A DNA stretch of 64,000 nucleotides from Amycolatopsis sp. 2-15 (GCF_030285625.1 NZ_CP127294.1:9986064-10050063); one strand, 5' to 3'. Positions 8,485 through 17,741 are shown, counted from the stretch's first letter. Program-made: numbers and translations. Notes: generated by a model from the sequence alone, not told the origin.

Positions 8485-9054
8485 TCAGCGCTCCGGCTTG
8501 GCCAATACTAGGAGTTCTTCCCAGCTCTTGGCCTGCCTGATCAAGTTCTCGGTTGCGAACACGTACCGCCAGACACCGAACTCGCCTTTGTCCCGGACAA
8601 AGCGCGCCCACTCCTGGGCCGCCTTCATCTTTGCTAGCACGTCGAGACGGTCCGCGTCACGATCGGACTTGCCTTCCACCACCCAGAAGACGCCATCAGT
8701 GTCCAATACGACAAAGTCCGGGTAGTAGCGTTTGCCGTTGTCCAGCTCAATGTACGCGTCGCCTGGCTCGTAAAGGCGCAACCACCAGTCCACCATCTTC
8801 GAACTGTCGAACAGATTCGCGAGATTGAAATCGGTGCTCTTGGCATCGAAGTTGGCGACGGGCTGGACTGACTTGCTCCAGTCGCCATACCAAAGTTCCT
8901 TGCCTGCCCACTGCCACTTGCTTCCGAGATCACTGGGCATCGAGCGGCGAATTGGGACTTCGACGATCCGCCATCGCCGCTGCGGGTTGAGCTTGCGTGC
9001 GTTGTATGCGCTCACGATGAGTTTGGCGATCGCTTCGACGGCCTGCTGGGGCAT
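8485..9054 (-). pseudogene. C-terminal fragment of a type III restriction Res subunit
   Basis: 189 residues. The PD-(D/E)XK nuclease core is visible: YYPDFVVLDTDGVFWVVEGK, giving the PD...EGK triad. This is the C-terminal nuclease domain of type III Res proteins, which normally follows about 800 residues of helicase. The helicase part is absent and the fragment runs antisense to the adjacent Mod fragment, so the system was broken and partly inverted. Confidence 0.65.
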
Positions 9055-9694
9055 CTGGACCGTTATTCCCCCTGTGAACTCTCAGGCCAAGGAGGACAGT
9101 GGGTATGACACGCAAAAGCCCGAGCAGTTACTCCGGCGGATCATTGATGCAAGTTCGAATCCTGGCGACATAGTGCTCGATTGTTTTGGTGGATCAGGAC
9201 CCACTGCTGCGGTCGCTCACAAGATGAACCGTCAATGGATCACCGTCGAGTTGCTAGAGCAGACCGTCAACTCCTTTACACGCCATAGACTCGAGAAGGT
9301 CGTCGCTGGTGAGCACACCGGCGGAATCACCCAGGATGTTGGCTGGTCGGGCGGCGGAGGTTTTCGGATGCTGACTGTCGGTCCATCGCTCTATGAACGC
9401 GTCGACTCGCGGGTGTTGCTGGCAGACTGGGCGAAGGGGGACGAGTTTGCTCAGGCTGTGGCAGCGCAGCTTGGGTTCGCCTATGAGCCCGACGGTCCAT
9501 TTGCCGGCACGAAGGGGCGAACCCGTCTGGCAGTCGTGGACGGGGTAGCGGATGACGTTGTGGTCTCTTCAATCGAAATCCACACGACGTCATATCGTAT
9601 CGACGCGGTCACCAGCCGTGAGTCGAATCTTCCCCGACCACCCAATCGGCCCAGGCCCCGGCCGCTGGCCGACCGCGACGTTGCCTATCGTTGA
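9053..9694 (+). pseudogene. C-terminal fragment of a type III DNA adenine methyltransferase (Mod)
   Basis: From about 9053 the frame reads IWTVIPPVNSQAKE, then GYDTQKPEQLLRRIIDASS and VLDCFGGSGPTAAVAHKMNR. These are the C-terminal hallmark of beta-class N6-adenine methyltransferases of type III systems (QKPE plus the SAM motif DxFxGSG; here GSGP instead of GSGT). The DPPY motif half is missing, so it is inactive. It abuts the inverted Res fragment at 9053. Confidence 0.7.
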
Positions 9695-10014
9695 CGGGGT
9701 CGGGGCTGCTGATGTCGAGTACGAGCACGGCTCACCTCGAACTCGGTCGATGTCCGGCTGAGCCCAGCACGATCTCGCCTGCGATTGAGTGCGATCCGTG
9801 ACTAGCTGCCACTGCGGCTGGGGCTGTCGGGGAGCTGCACGTCCTGACTATGCACGGGACCTGTGATCTACGCCTTCGCCACCACGTTCGGTAACCGCTG
9901 GTCGGGAGTCGAAACCTGCTGATCAACAACTGGGACAATGATTTTGAGTTCGGCTGTCCCCGTTCCAGGGCGTTGCCAACCTGGGCCCCTCAAGGCGCAA
10001 ATGCGGGGTCGGGT
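9695..10014. other. No gene recognised
   Basis: Spacer between the Mod fragment and the thioesterase pseudogene, without a convincing coding frame, repeat or RNA. Confidence 0.4.
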
Positions 10015-10507
10015 CATGATCGGGGTGGCAGAACACGTGAGAGTCGACCGCTTCGAAGATCATCTGACTGATGATCTGTCCCATGCCGCTGTCCATCTTG
10101 AGCAGGTGGTCGACTCGCTTCCGGGGATCCTCTTTCCGCTCGAACGCAAGCCGGATGTCATGGCGTCGGCCCGGCTACTGGAACTCGTCGAGATGCCGTG
10201 CATGGACGCCCTGCGCGAACACATCGCCCCGCACGGGTCTACCCTCGGCACCCGCCAGCACGTCGAGCACCGGGGAGCCGTCGTCATCGGCGCCCGGCTA
10301 CGGATCACCGCCCGCTGCGCGGCGGCCCAAGGCGCCTACAGCGAATGGCGGGTGATGACCGTCCACGACGGACACTAAGATTTCTGGCGTGGGTCGCTCG
10401 GCTTCGTCGTGGTCGACCTGGCCGACTTCGAACGCCGGCGCGTCGTCCCGAAACAGCACTCCGCCGTCCCCTCCGGCGATGGGACGGCGTCACCAAGCCC
10501 AGGCTGA
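10015..10507 (+). pseudogene. Fluoroacetyl-CoA-thioesterase-like (hotdog) protein with in-frame stop
   Basis: The frame from ATG 10015 carries hotdog-fold features: ARLLELVEMPCMDALREH, STLGTRQHVEHRGAVVIG and YSEWRVMTVHDGH. TAA at 10376-10378 interrupts it, yet the same frame continues with GSLGFVVVDLADFERRRV, the normal end of this family, to a TGA at 10505-10507. A nonsense mutation or small replacement has broken the gene. Confidence 0.6.
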
Positions 10508-10934
10508 TCGCTGCATCAAACGGGTTAGTCCGGTTAACGGTGTGGCGCCGCTACCGCAACGTTTTTCTCAACGGCCCGGCACTATCGCCCAAGTCGGTCA
10601 GGGCACGCCGCCGTCTGCATGCGCATCCGCAGCCTGTCGCCGCTCCATCCACGACCTCCCCGAGGGAGCGCAGGTACAGCTCATGCCCGACACACTCAGC
10701 CCCTCACCCGGCCACACTGTTCGGCAAGAACTGGTGACCGTGTTGCTTATCGTCAACCACAACGTGCCGTCGGAGGGCGCGACGTCCACTGCTGATCTTC
10801 ATCTCTCCTCGTGCCAGCAACGTCCCAGACCAATCGGCAGGCCCCGTCCACGACACCCGCTGGCTGCCGAGATAAGGGAGTCGCGGTTTCACCGTTTCCC
10901 CTTGCCTGCGATGCGCAACCTCGCCGGCCGCGGC
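10508..10934. other. No gene recognised
   Basis: 427 bp between the thioesterase remnant and the nickel transporter. Short frames here look like chance ORFs. No terminator or RNA was recognised. Confidence 0.4.
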
Positions 10935-12038
10935 CTACCCAACCGGGTTGAGCCGCGCCGACCACTTCTCCTCGATGCGCCCGAACCGCCACACGGCGAG
11001 CGCGACCACCCAGGTGAAGATGAACAGCCCGACGATCGCGAACCCGACGTAGTCGAGGTTCACGTCGGCGATCGCGGCGAGCGGGCCGTGGGTGATGTCG
11101 AGCTTCTCGGCGAGGATCGACACGAGCTCGATCGTGCCGATGACCAGCGCGACGGCCACGGACAGTGCTGTGACGGTGATGTTGTAGTAGATCTTGCGGA
11201 TGGGCCGTGAGAACGCCCAGCCGTAGGCGAAGTTCATGAACACGCCGTCGGCGGCGTCGAACAGGCTCATGCCTCCGGCGAAGAGCACGGGCAGTACGAG
11301 GATCGCGTACCAGGGCAGGGCGAACGCCGCGGCGCCGGCCGCGAGGACCAGCAGGCCGATCTCCGTGGCGGTGTCGAAGCCGAGTCCGAAGAGGACACCC
11401 ACCGGGTAGATGTGCCACGGCTTGCGCACGGCCTTGGTCGCGCCGCGCAGCAGGCGGTTCATCAGGCCGCGGTTGTCGAGGTGGCGCTCCAGCGACTCCT
11501 CGTCGAGCTCGCCGCGGCGCATCTGCGCGAAGACCCGGACGATCCCGACGAGCGCCACGAGGTTGATGATCGCGATCAAATAAAGAAAAACGGCCGAAAC
11601 CGACGTACCGATGAGCCCGGTCGTCTGGTGCAGCGTCGACCCGTCATCTTCGAGTTGCCCGGCGAGCGCGCGAACGCCGAACGAGAGCAGCAGGCACAAC
11701 CCGAACACGATCGTCGAGTGCCCGAGCGAGAACCAGAACCCGACCGACAGCGGACGCTGGCCGTCGGTGATGAGCTTGCGCGTGGTGTTGTCGATCGCCG
11801 CGATGTGGTCCGCGTCGAACGCATGGCGCATGCCGAGCGTGAACGCCGTGACCCCCAGCCCGATCCCGAACACACCCGACGCACCGAGGTCGTAGTGGTG
11901 CGGGGCGATGAACAGCACGAGCACACCCCAGCCCACGAGGTTCAGCAGCAGGATCACCGCCGCCATCCCGGACAGCGACCCCCACTCCCGCCTCGACAGC
12001 GGCTGCCTGCCGGAGGTGGAGGGTGCGGAGACGGCCAT
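10935..12038 (-). CDS. NiCoT-family nickel/cobalt permease
   Basis: 367 residues, about eight membrane segments. It has the NiCoT signature HAFDADHIAAIDN (HX4DH) in helix II, GFWFSLGHSTIV in helix III, and LFGLGFDTATEIGLL and GMSLFDAADGVFM in later helices. It imports Ni2+ or Co2+ with high affinity. The ATG follows AGAAGG. It lies 68 bp downstream of the MFS gene on the same strand, so co-transcription is possible. Its place at the edge of a cluster rich in metal-dependent oxygenases suggests metal supply for one of them, which is inference. No Ni/Co riboswitch is seen. Confidence 0.9.
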   Translation of the reverse strand: MAVSAPSTSGRQPLSRREWGSLSGMAAVILLLNLVGWGVLVLFIAPHHYDLGASGVFGIGLGVTAFTLGMRHAFDADHIAAIDNTTRKLITDGQRPLSVGFWFSLGHSTIVFGLCLLLSFGVRALAGQLEDDGSTLHQTTGLIGTSVSAVFLYLIAIINLVALVGIVRVFAQMRRGELDEESLERHLDNRGLMNRLLRGATKAVRKPWHIYPVGVLFGLGFDTATEIGLLVLAAGAAAFALPWYAILVLPVLFAGGMSLFDAADGVFMNFAYGWAFSRPIRKIYYNITVTALSVAVALVIGTIELVSILAEKLDITHGPLAAIADVNLDYVGFAIVGLFIFTWVVALAVWRFGRIEEKWSARLNPVG

Positions 12039-12106
12039 CGAGATACCTTCTTTCTCTTCGTTCGACTTCTGAAACTGCCGTCACGAACGGCGCTGGAGTC
12101 CTGGGG

Positions 12107-13342
12107 TCACGCCTGTGTCGGCTCCTCGGCTTGCGCTCGGGCGTACTTGCGTACCGGGTTGGATCGGCCGAAGTGGCCAATGGCGAAGGCGACGGTCGCG
12201 AGGCCGCCGATCATGAGGGCGAGCACGGGACCGATCGCGGCGGCGACGCCACCGATGACCGTGTCGCCGAGGGCGGGGCCGCCGCGGGAGGCCATTTGGT
12301 AGATCGCGGAAACCCGGCCGCGCATGTCGTCCGGCGTCTCGAGTTGCACGGCCGCTTGCCGAATCGTCGTGGCCATCGCGTCGAAAACGCCGAGCAGCAG
12401 GCACGCCAGCAGCGCGATCAGCAGCGCGTTGGCGTAGGCGAGGAGCACGGCACTCAGCCCATACGCGATGGTCGAGTAGAGCAGGACTCTCCCGAGTCGT
12501 TTGCTGCGGTCGACCACTCGGAACACCGTGTACGTCGCCAAGAGAGCTCCCGCTGACGGCGCCGCCGAGAGCAGGCCGTAGGCCGTGGCGCCCAGGTGGA
12601 ACCGGTTGACCGCGAGGGCCGGCAGGAGGACCCGGTACGCCGCGAACACGGTCGCCACCAGGTCGAGCAGCACCATCTGCGACACGATTCGTCGTCCCAG
12701 CACAAAACGGACACCCTGTGTGAACTGCACTCGAAGGGGCACGTTCGCCCCCGACACGGGAAGTTCCGGGATTCGGAGCACGGCCAGGGTGACCATGAGC
12801 AGCAGGTAGGTCGCCGCGTCGACCGCGTACATCATGCCCGGCCCGCTCACGGCGATGAGCACACCGGCTACGGCCGGGCCCAACAGCACGGCCAGCTCCC
12901 TGGAGGGATTGAGTAACGCGAACGCCTGCGGCAGCTGCGCTCGCGGAACCAGGGCCGGGATCAGAGCCTGCCGGGCGGGCTGGTCAAAACTGGCCGCCGC
13001 GGTCGTGAGCACCACAGAGGTAACCACTTGCAGCACGTCGGCGTGACCGGTGAAGCTGGTGGCGGCGAGCGCGACCGCCACGACCATGGCCACGGCTTGC
13101 GCCCACTGAAGCAGCTTGCGCCGATCGACCCGGTCCGCGTAAACACCCCCCAGTGGGCTGAGGACCACCAGCGCCGCGACCTGGGCGGCGCCCACTAGGC
13201 CGGTTTGCGCGACCGAACCGGAGAGTTCGTAGACCTGGTACAGGTTCGCCGCGATCGTGCCGCGGCTGCCGATCTGCGAGAGGACAACGCCACCCCAGTA
13301 GATGTCGAAGTGGCGGTTGCGCAGAACCTCGGCAACTTTCAT
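12107..13342 (-). CDS. MFS transporter (MFS_3/enterobactin-exporter-like)
   Basis: 411 residues with 10-12 hydrophobic segments. The MFS motif A between helices 2 and 3 is GGVYADRVDRRKLL. MFS_3 proteins are mostly drug or siderophore exporters; the substrate here is unknown. The gene is divergent from the bicupin gene across 237 bp that contain a FadR-type operator, so it may belong to the same regulon and move the cluster's substrate or a metabolite. Confidence 0.8.
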   Translation of the reverse strand: MKVAEVLRNRHFDIYWGGVVLSQIGSRGTIAANLYQVYELSGSVAQTGLVGAAQVAALVVLSPLGGVYADRVDRRKLLQWAQAVAMVVAVALAATSFTGHADVLQVVTSVVLTTAAASFDQPARQALIPALVPRAQLPQAFALLNPSRELAVLLGPAVAGVLIAVSGPGMMYAVDAATYLLLMVTLAVLRIPELPVSGANVPLRVQFTQGVRFVLGRRIVSQMVLLDLVATVFAAYRVLLPALAVNRFHLGATAYGLLSAAPSAGALLATYTVFRVVDRSKRLGRVLLYSTIAYGLSAVLLAYANALLIALLACLLLGVFDAMATTIRQAAVQLETPDDMRGRVSAIYQMASRGGPALGDTVIGGVAAAIGPVLALMIGGLATVAFAIGHFGRSNPVRKYARAQAEEPTQA

Positions 13343-13489
13343 CGGGCGCCACCGTGGTGTTCTCGCTCACAGCCGAGCCGGGTGGTTGTCGCCGAATCGG
13401 ACACGCCTACCTCCTTGTAGAACGACTCAGCCGCAGTCGGGCGGCACCGAGCAGCGAGGATCTTCGATTCGGCCCATCATATTGCCTTA

Positions 13490-13500
13490 TGGTATGACCA
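13490..13500. promoter_or_regulatory. FadR-type operator TGGTATGACCA
   Basis: Perfect TGGT-N3-ACCA, the FadR-family GntR consensus, between the divergent MFS and bicupin genes. A related AGGTATAATGG, containing a TATAAT -10-like hexamer, lies at 13546-13556, 24 nt before the bicupin start. Confidence 0.6.
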
Positions 13501-13579
13501 AAAGTCCATAGTTGCGGTAGTGTGCCCGGCGACCCACAATGCTGAAGGTATAATGGTCCTGCCAATCAAGGAGGCTTAG

Positions 13580-14650
13580 GTGTCGACGAAGACCACGACG
13601 AAGACAAGCCATTACCACCAGCAGAAAGCCCGGCGGGCGAAGTTCCTGGAGGACTGGCGCGCGAACCACCGCACGATCATCCGGAGCGAGGACGTCACCC
13701 TCGCCGAAACCGTGCGGGGCATGCGCACCGGCGTCTACATGGGCGAGGACGGCGACAACCCGACCCGCTCGATCGACGCCCTCGTGCACGAGGTCGACCA
13801 CGGGAAGCTCACCACGATCCACCGGCACTCCTGGGACGCCATGGTGTTCGGCGTCGGCGGTGAAGGCTGGCTCGAGATCGACGGCGAACGGGTGAACGTC
13901 GCTCCCGGCGACTCGGCCCACATCCCGGCGTGGGCGTGGCACCGTTCGGGCAACGACGGCGAGGCGACGTTCCGCTACCTCACCTTCTCCAGCGAGCCGA
14001 TGCTCGCCACGATGGGCATGTCGGTCCTCGACGACCGCGGGCACGAGCCGGTCGAGAACCTCCCCGGCCGGCCCGAGTTCAGCGCGCCCGACGTGCAGGG
14101 TGACGACGCGTACGCCCGTCGCCTGCGCCGCCTCGGCAAGGAGCAGCAGAAGCGCCGCAGCGGCCGGCTCCACACCGACTGGGACGAACTCGAAATGCTC
14201 AACACCCCGCGCGGCACCCGCACGACCTTCCTCCTCGACCGCGCCATCGGCTACCAGGCTTCCGGCATCACGATGGCGATGTTCGAGATCGGCCAGGGCC
14301 GGCAGCAGTCGATGCACCGCCACGCCGGCGAGGCCTGGCTGTACGTGGTCGAAGGCGACGGTCACTCCTACCTCGGCACCGAGCCGGAGGGCGGGGAGAA
14401 CCACCCGTGGAAGAAGGGCGACCTGATCGTGGTCGACCACTTCCTGTGGCACCAGCACTTCAACGACTCGAAGGAAAACACCGCGCGGGTCGTGCGCATC
14501 CACATGTTCGACAGCCTGCTCGAGACGATGCGGGCGCTGATGGATCCCGCGGTGCTCTTCGAAGAGCCGCCGGAGCACATCCGCGACGCCCAGGCCGGCG
14601 ACGTCACCACGATCGTGTGGCCCGCCCTCGACCGGCCGTCCTGGCCGTGA
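13580..14650 (+). CDS. Bicupin dioxygenase (gentisate 1,2-dioxygenase-like)
   Basis: 356 residues; GTG start 5 nt after AAGGAGG. There are two cupin barrels. The first has TIHRHSWDAMVFGVGGEG and a later HIPAWAWHRSGN. The second has QSMHRHAGEAWLYVVEGDG and later DHFLWHQHFND. Both retain His ligands for Fe(II). Gentisate and salicylate dioxygenases share this fold. In this cluster it is a candidate ring-cleaving enzyme, possibly alternative or sequential to the NicX-like protein. Its stop overlaps the start of the AAA+ gene (GTGA), so the two are translationally coupled. Confidence 0.8.
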   Translation: MSTKTTTKTSHYHQQKARRAKFLEDWRANHRTIIRSEDVTLAETVRGMRTGVYMGEDGDNPTRSIDALVHEVDHGKLTTIHRHSWDAMVFGVGGEGWLEIDGERVNVAPGDSAHIPAWAWHRSGNDGEATFRYLTFSSEPMLATMGMSVLDDRGHEPVENLPGRPEFSAPDVQGDDAYARRLRRLGKEQQKRRSGRLHTDWDELEMLNTPRGTRTTFLLDRAIGYQASGITMAMFEIGQGRQQSMHRHAGEAWLYVVEGDGHSYLGTEPEGGENHPWKKGDLIVVDHFLWHQHFNDSKENTARVVRIHMFDSLLETMRALMDPAVLFEEPPEHIRDAQAGDVTTIVWPALDRPSWP

Positions 14651-15531
14651 GCGAGCGGACGCTCCCGCCCGGAGTCATCGGACTGCACGCGCTCCCCTCG
14701 GACCACCACGACGGGCCGTGGGACTCGATGATCGTGCCGGCGGGCACCAAGGAGAGACTGCTCGGCACCGCGCTGCTCGTCCTGCGGCAGGGCCGGTTGC
14801 TCAGCGGGCTCTCCGGCGCGCCGCACGGCCTCATCATGCTGGCCGGACCGCCGGGAACGGGAAAGACGACACTCGCGCAAGGCCTGGCGCAGGCCGCCGC
14901 CCGGAAAATGGCCCCGCGCGGTGCCACCACGCTCGTCGAGGTCGACCCGCACGCGTTCCCGAGTGACATGCTCGGGGAAAGCCAGCGGGCCGTGTCGCGG
15001 CTGTTTCTCGACACCCTGCCCGAGATCGCCGCGCGGCGACCGCACACCGTGGTGGTGATCGACGAGGTCGAAGCGCTCGCCGTGCGCCGGAGTTCGGCGT
15101 CGTTCGAGACCAACCCGGTCGACGTGCACCGCGCGACGGACGCCGTGCTGTCCGGTCTCGACCAGCTGCGGGCGCAGTGCCCGAACCTGGTGCTCGTGGC
15201 CACGACCAACTTCATCGACGCGGTCGACGAAGCGGTGCTCTCGCGGGCCGACCTGGTCATGAACACCACCTTGCCCGATGAGGACGTCATCGAGCAGATC
15301 GTGGCGTCCTCGCTGACCGAACTGGCCGAGCAGTGGACCGGGCTCATGCCGCTCGCCCAGGATGCCGACCTGCGCGCGGAACTGGCCAAAGGCCTGCGGG
15401 GCCTCGACGGGCGGCGGGTCCGCAAGGCGATCCTCGGAGCGCTTACCGTGCGCACCGAGGTCGCCCTCGACCCGAATCGGCTCACGGCCGACGACCTGCG
15501 CCGCGCGACGCAGCTCGACTACTTGGGCTGA
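14647..15531 (+). CDS. Pch2/TRIP13-like AAA+ ATPase
   Basis: 294 residues from the GTG overlapping the bicupin stop. Walker A GPPGTGKT at 67-74, Walker B VVVIDEVEAL at 135-144, sensor-1 ATTN at 185-188 and arginine-finger region SRADLVM near 199-205. The block IDEVEALAVRR, then DVHRATDAVLSGLDQL, then VDEAVLSRADL matches the Pch2/TRIP13 group rather than MoxR or CbbX. Those proteins remodel HORMA-domain partners. No HORMA or CD-NTase gene is nearby; the coupled partner is a dioxygenase. Inference: a remodelling or activating chaperone for the bicupin. It ends at a strong bidirectional hairpin. Confidence 0.85.
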   Translation: MSERTLPPGVIGLHALPSDHHDGPWDSMIVPAGTKERLLGTALLVLRQGRLLSGLSGAPHGLIMLAGPPGTGKTTLAQGLAQAAARKMAPRGATTLVEVDPHAFPSDMLGESQRAVSRLFLDTLPEIAARRPHTVVVIDEVEALAVRRSSASFETNPVDVHRATDAVLSGLDQLRAQCPNLVLVATTNFIDAVDEAVLSRADLVMNTTLPDEDVIEQIVASSLTELAEQWTGLMPLAQDADLRAELAKGLRGLDGRRVRKAILGALTVRTEVALDPNRLTADDLRRATQLDYLG

Positions 15532-15540
15532 TCAGAAACC

Positions 15541-15590
15541 GCGCGTTGCCCGGGTTGGTGCCACTTCGGTCACCGACCCGGGCAACGCGC
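15541..15590. terminator. Bidirectional terminator, 15-bp stem
   Basis: GCGCGTTGCCCGGGT pairs perfectly with ACCCGGGCAACGCGC, between the convergent AAA+ and isochorismatase-family genes. Confidence 0.8.
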
Positions 15591-15593
15591 ATT

Positions 15594-16256
15594 TCAGGAG
15601 TCGGCCAGCTCGTGCAGTGACAGCACGCTGGCGTACTTCGCGTTCATGTCGAACAAGTTGGTGCAGTGGGAAAACCACGACCGATCGAAGCACGCGTCGT
15701 CGACGACGATCGTGTCGAACCCGTACGAGCACGCGTCGACGACCGTCGCCCGAACGCACCCCGACGTGGACACGCCGCAGACCACGAGCGAGTCGACCCG
15801 CTCCTGGACCAGGTACGGCAGGAGCGGCGTGTGGAAGAACGCACTGGCCTTCGTCTTGCCCAGCACCCACTCGCCCTCGCGCGGCGCGCACTCGTCCGGA
15901 AACTCGCCGTATCCCGGCGCCGCCTTGCTCGAGCCCTTGTTCTTCGTCGCACGTCCGGTGAAGCGCTGGCCGTCCGTATCGGCGCGCGTGAAGATGATCG
16001 GGGCGCCCCGGCCACGGAACATCCCGATCAGCCTCTCGATGGTGGGCATCGTCGCCCAGGCGGCCGGACCGCAGGCCGTCGAAAACTCCCTGATCGCCTC
16101 GTCGAAGGTCAGTCCTCGCGACCCGGTGAAGCCGTAAGTCACGTCGACCACCAGCAGCGCCGGCCGCGCGCCGAGCCGGAACCCGTCGAGAAACCCGGCG
16201 CGGCGGTAAGTGGCGATCTCGGCCGGCGGAAGGACGGTCATCCACTCTTTCACCAC
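15594..16256 (-). CDS. Isochorismatase-family amidohydrolase (N-carbamoylsarcosine/maleamate amidase-like)
   Basis: 220 residues. The cysteine hydrolase triad of the family is present: Asp38 (LLVVDVTYGF), Lys134 (LGKTKASAF) and Cys167 (GVSTSGCVRATVVDA). Family members hydrolyse maleamate, N-carbamoylsarcosine, nicotinamide or isochorismate. Adjacent to a NicX-like gene, a NicF-like deamination of a ring-opened amide is the best guess. It is the last gene of a leftward ABC importer/NicX-like operon, after a hairpin at 16282-16317. Confidence 0.82.
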   Translation of the reverse strand: MVKEWMTVLPPAEIATYRRAGFLDGFRLGARPALLVVDVTYGFTGSRGLTFDEAIREFSTACGPAAWATMPTIERLIGMFRGRGAPIIFTRADTDGQRFTGRATKNKGSSKAAPGYGEFPDECAPREGEWVLGKTKASAFFHTPLLPYLVQERVDSLVVCGVSTSGCVRATVVDACSYGFDTIVVDDACFDRSWFSHCTNLFDMNAKYASVLSLHELADS

Positions 16257-16281
16257 AAACCTACCTTTCGGTAACGCAAGC

Positions 16282-16317
16282 GACGGGGCTGCCGAACCGA
16301 AGTCCGGCAGCCCCGTC
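16282..16317. terminator. 13-bp stem-loop between NicX-like and amidase genes
   Basis: GACGGGGCTGCCG pairs with CGGCAGCCCCGTC across a 10-nt loop. It lies within the leftward operon, so it may be a partial terminator that sets the relative level of the amidase. Confidence 0.6.
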
Positions 16318-16343
16318 GAGAAACACCTGTTGTCGGGGCTTCG

Positions 16344-17741
16344 TCAGGCGACGTAAAGCTTCCGATTGTCGTCGTAGATGAACGGGGCTGGGTCACGAGC
16401 GAAGTCGTCGTACGAGCCCGGCACCGTGATTCCAGGAACCGCCGGAATCCACCGCTCTTTCAGGAACACGTCGGGGTCCCCGCCGTAACCGCGCGCAAGG
16501 TCGACCACGGCCGGGTCGTCCAATGCGTTCAAGTGTCCATTTTGGATGACGGGAATGACGTTTCCCTCGCGAGTGGTGATCTCGTAGGTCGGGAAAAGCA
16601 GGTGAACGTGAAGGTGCCCGTACTTGACGTTGTTCTTCGCGGCCCAGGCCTCCTCGCCGGCGCGCCAGCGCGTGCCCATGCCGCAGTGGATGACGCCGGC
16701 GCGACGGCGCTCCCACTCAAAGCCTCCGGAGGAGACCATGTTGATGTTCGGCGACCGCACCGTCCACGGATTGGTGCCGATCGCGACCTCCCACAGCCAG
16801 AACAGGCCCGGTCGCGGGAACGAGGGGTAGTGGACGTTCTTCGTCTCCTCCAGCACCTCGCGCCACGCGTCGCCGTAAGGGCCGCCGCCTTCGATGGCTT
16901 CGATGCGCCCACCTTCGATGTGCACTTTGATCCGCGGGAACGGCCGGCCGATGTGGCTCGTCGTGCCGGCGATCACCCCGGTCGCGTCTTCCTTGTCGAG
17001 GATCGGCGTGGGCGGGTGCCCGTGGAGGTGCCCGAACGCGCGAGTCGGCTTTTCGGTGAAGTTGCGCCGGCTCCCGTCGAAGTACTCTTCGTGCAGGGTG
17101 AAGGAGATGTCGGTGCCCTCGGGGTCAGTGAGCCGCACCACGCTCCCCGGGCCCTTGTGCCAGATCTTGTCCCACGTGGTCATGTTGATCAGGCGGTGCA
17201 GGTCCCGGGGAAAACCACCGGCGCCCTGGAGCAAGTGCTCTTCCTTGAGCCAGGGGAACTGCTCGTACCGGTAGTCGGTCGGCGGTGTCGGGCCGCCGCG
17301 GCCGTGGAGCAGCAGGTCGTAACCGGCCTTGCCCGCGAAGTCCTCGACCGAGGGCAGCCCCTCCCATCGGCGCGGTTTCTCGGTCCAATGCGTGTCGCGG
17401 ATGACAGCCTCAACCTCGTCCCGGTAGTCGGCCTCACGATCGGGCCCCGAGTCGGTGGTCATGATGTCGACGGTCGCGCCCTTGTCGCGCAGGGCGGTGG
17501 CCATCGCGTCGACGACCGTCTGGTCGTAGTGGTTGTCGACGGCGATGAGCACGCGGTCACCGGCGACGGTGTCGCCGTAGCCGATGAACCCGACCTGAGG
17601 AGCACGGTCCTCGGGCAGGCCGGCCAGGACCGAGGCCACCTCGCTCATCTGCCAGCTTTTCCGGCCGCCTCGCCGTGCCGCCTCGGTGATGGTCGCAACC
17701 ATCCCGGGCGGAAGGATGAAGCTTTCTTCTGATCCACACAT
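16344..17741 (-). CDS. M29-like metalloenzyme related to 2,5-dihydroxypyridine dioxygenase (NicX-like)
   Basis: 465 residues from ATG 17741 (MCGSEESFILPPG). The C-terminal half carries M29/NicX-like blocks: RPFPRIKVHIEGGRIEAIEG, LFWLWEVAIGTNPW, RRAGVIHCGMGTRW and YGHLHVHLLFPTYEI, whose His cluster should bind a metal. NicX opens the pyridine ring with Fe(II), while true M29 enzymes are aminopeptidases; which applies is not provable by eye. The protein is longer than NicX (about 350). It lies between an ABC importer and an isochorismatase-family amidase, the same pairing as NicX and NicF, which favours ring cleavage of an N-heterocycle. Confidence 0.65.
   Translation of the reverse strand: MCGSEESFILPPGMVATITEAARRGGRKSWQMSEVASVLAGLPEDRAPQVGFIGYGDTVAGDRVLIAVDNHYDQTVVDAMATALRDKGATVDIMTTDSGPDREADYRDEVEAVIRDTHWTEKPRRWEGLPSVEDFAGKAGYDLLLHGRGGPTPPTDYRYEQFPWLKEEHLLQGAGGFPRDLHRLINMTTWDKIWHKGPGSVVRLTDPEGTDISFTLHEEYFDGSRRNFTEKPTRAFGHLHGHPPTPILDKEDATGVIAGTTSHIGRPFPRIKVHIEGGRIEAIEGGGPYGDAWREVLEETKNVHYPSFPRPGLFWLWEVAIGTNPWTVRSPNINMVSSGGFEWERRRAGVIHCGMGTRWRAGEEAWAAKNNVKYGHLHVHLLFPTYEITTREGNVIPVIQNGHLNALDDPAVVDLARGYGGDPDVFLKERWIPAVPGITVPGSYDDFARDPAPFIYDDNRKLYVA

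Noticed and set aside
14647..15531. CBASS or HORMA-linked immunity based on the Pch2-like ATPase
   Set aside because: No CD-NTase, HORMA protein or effector lies nearby. The partner gene is a dioxygenase.
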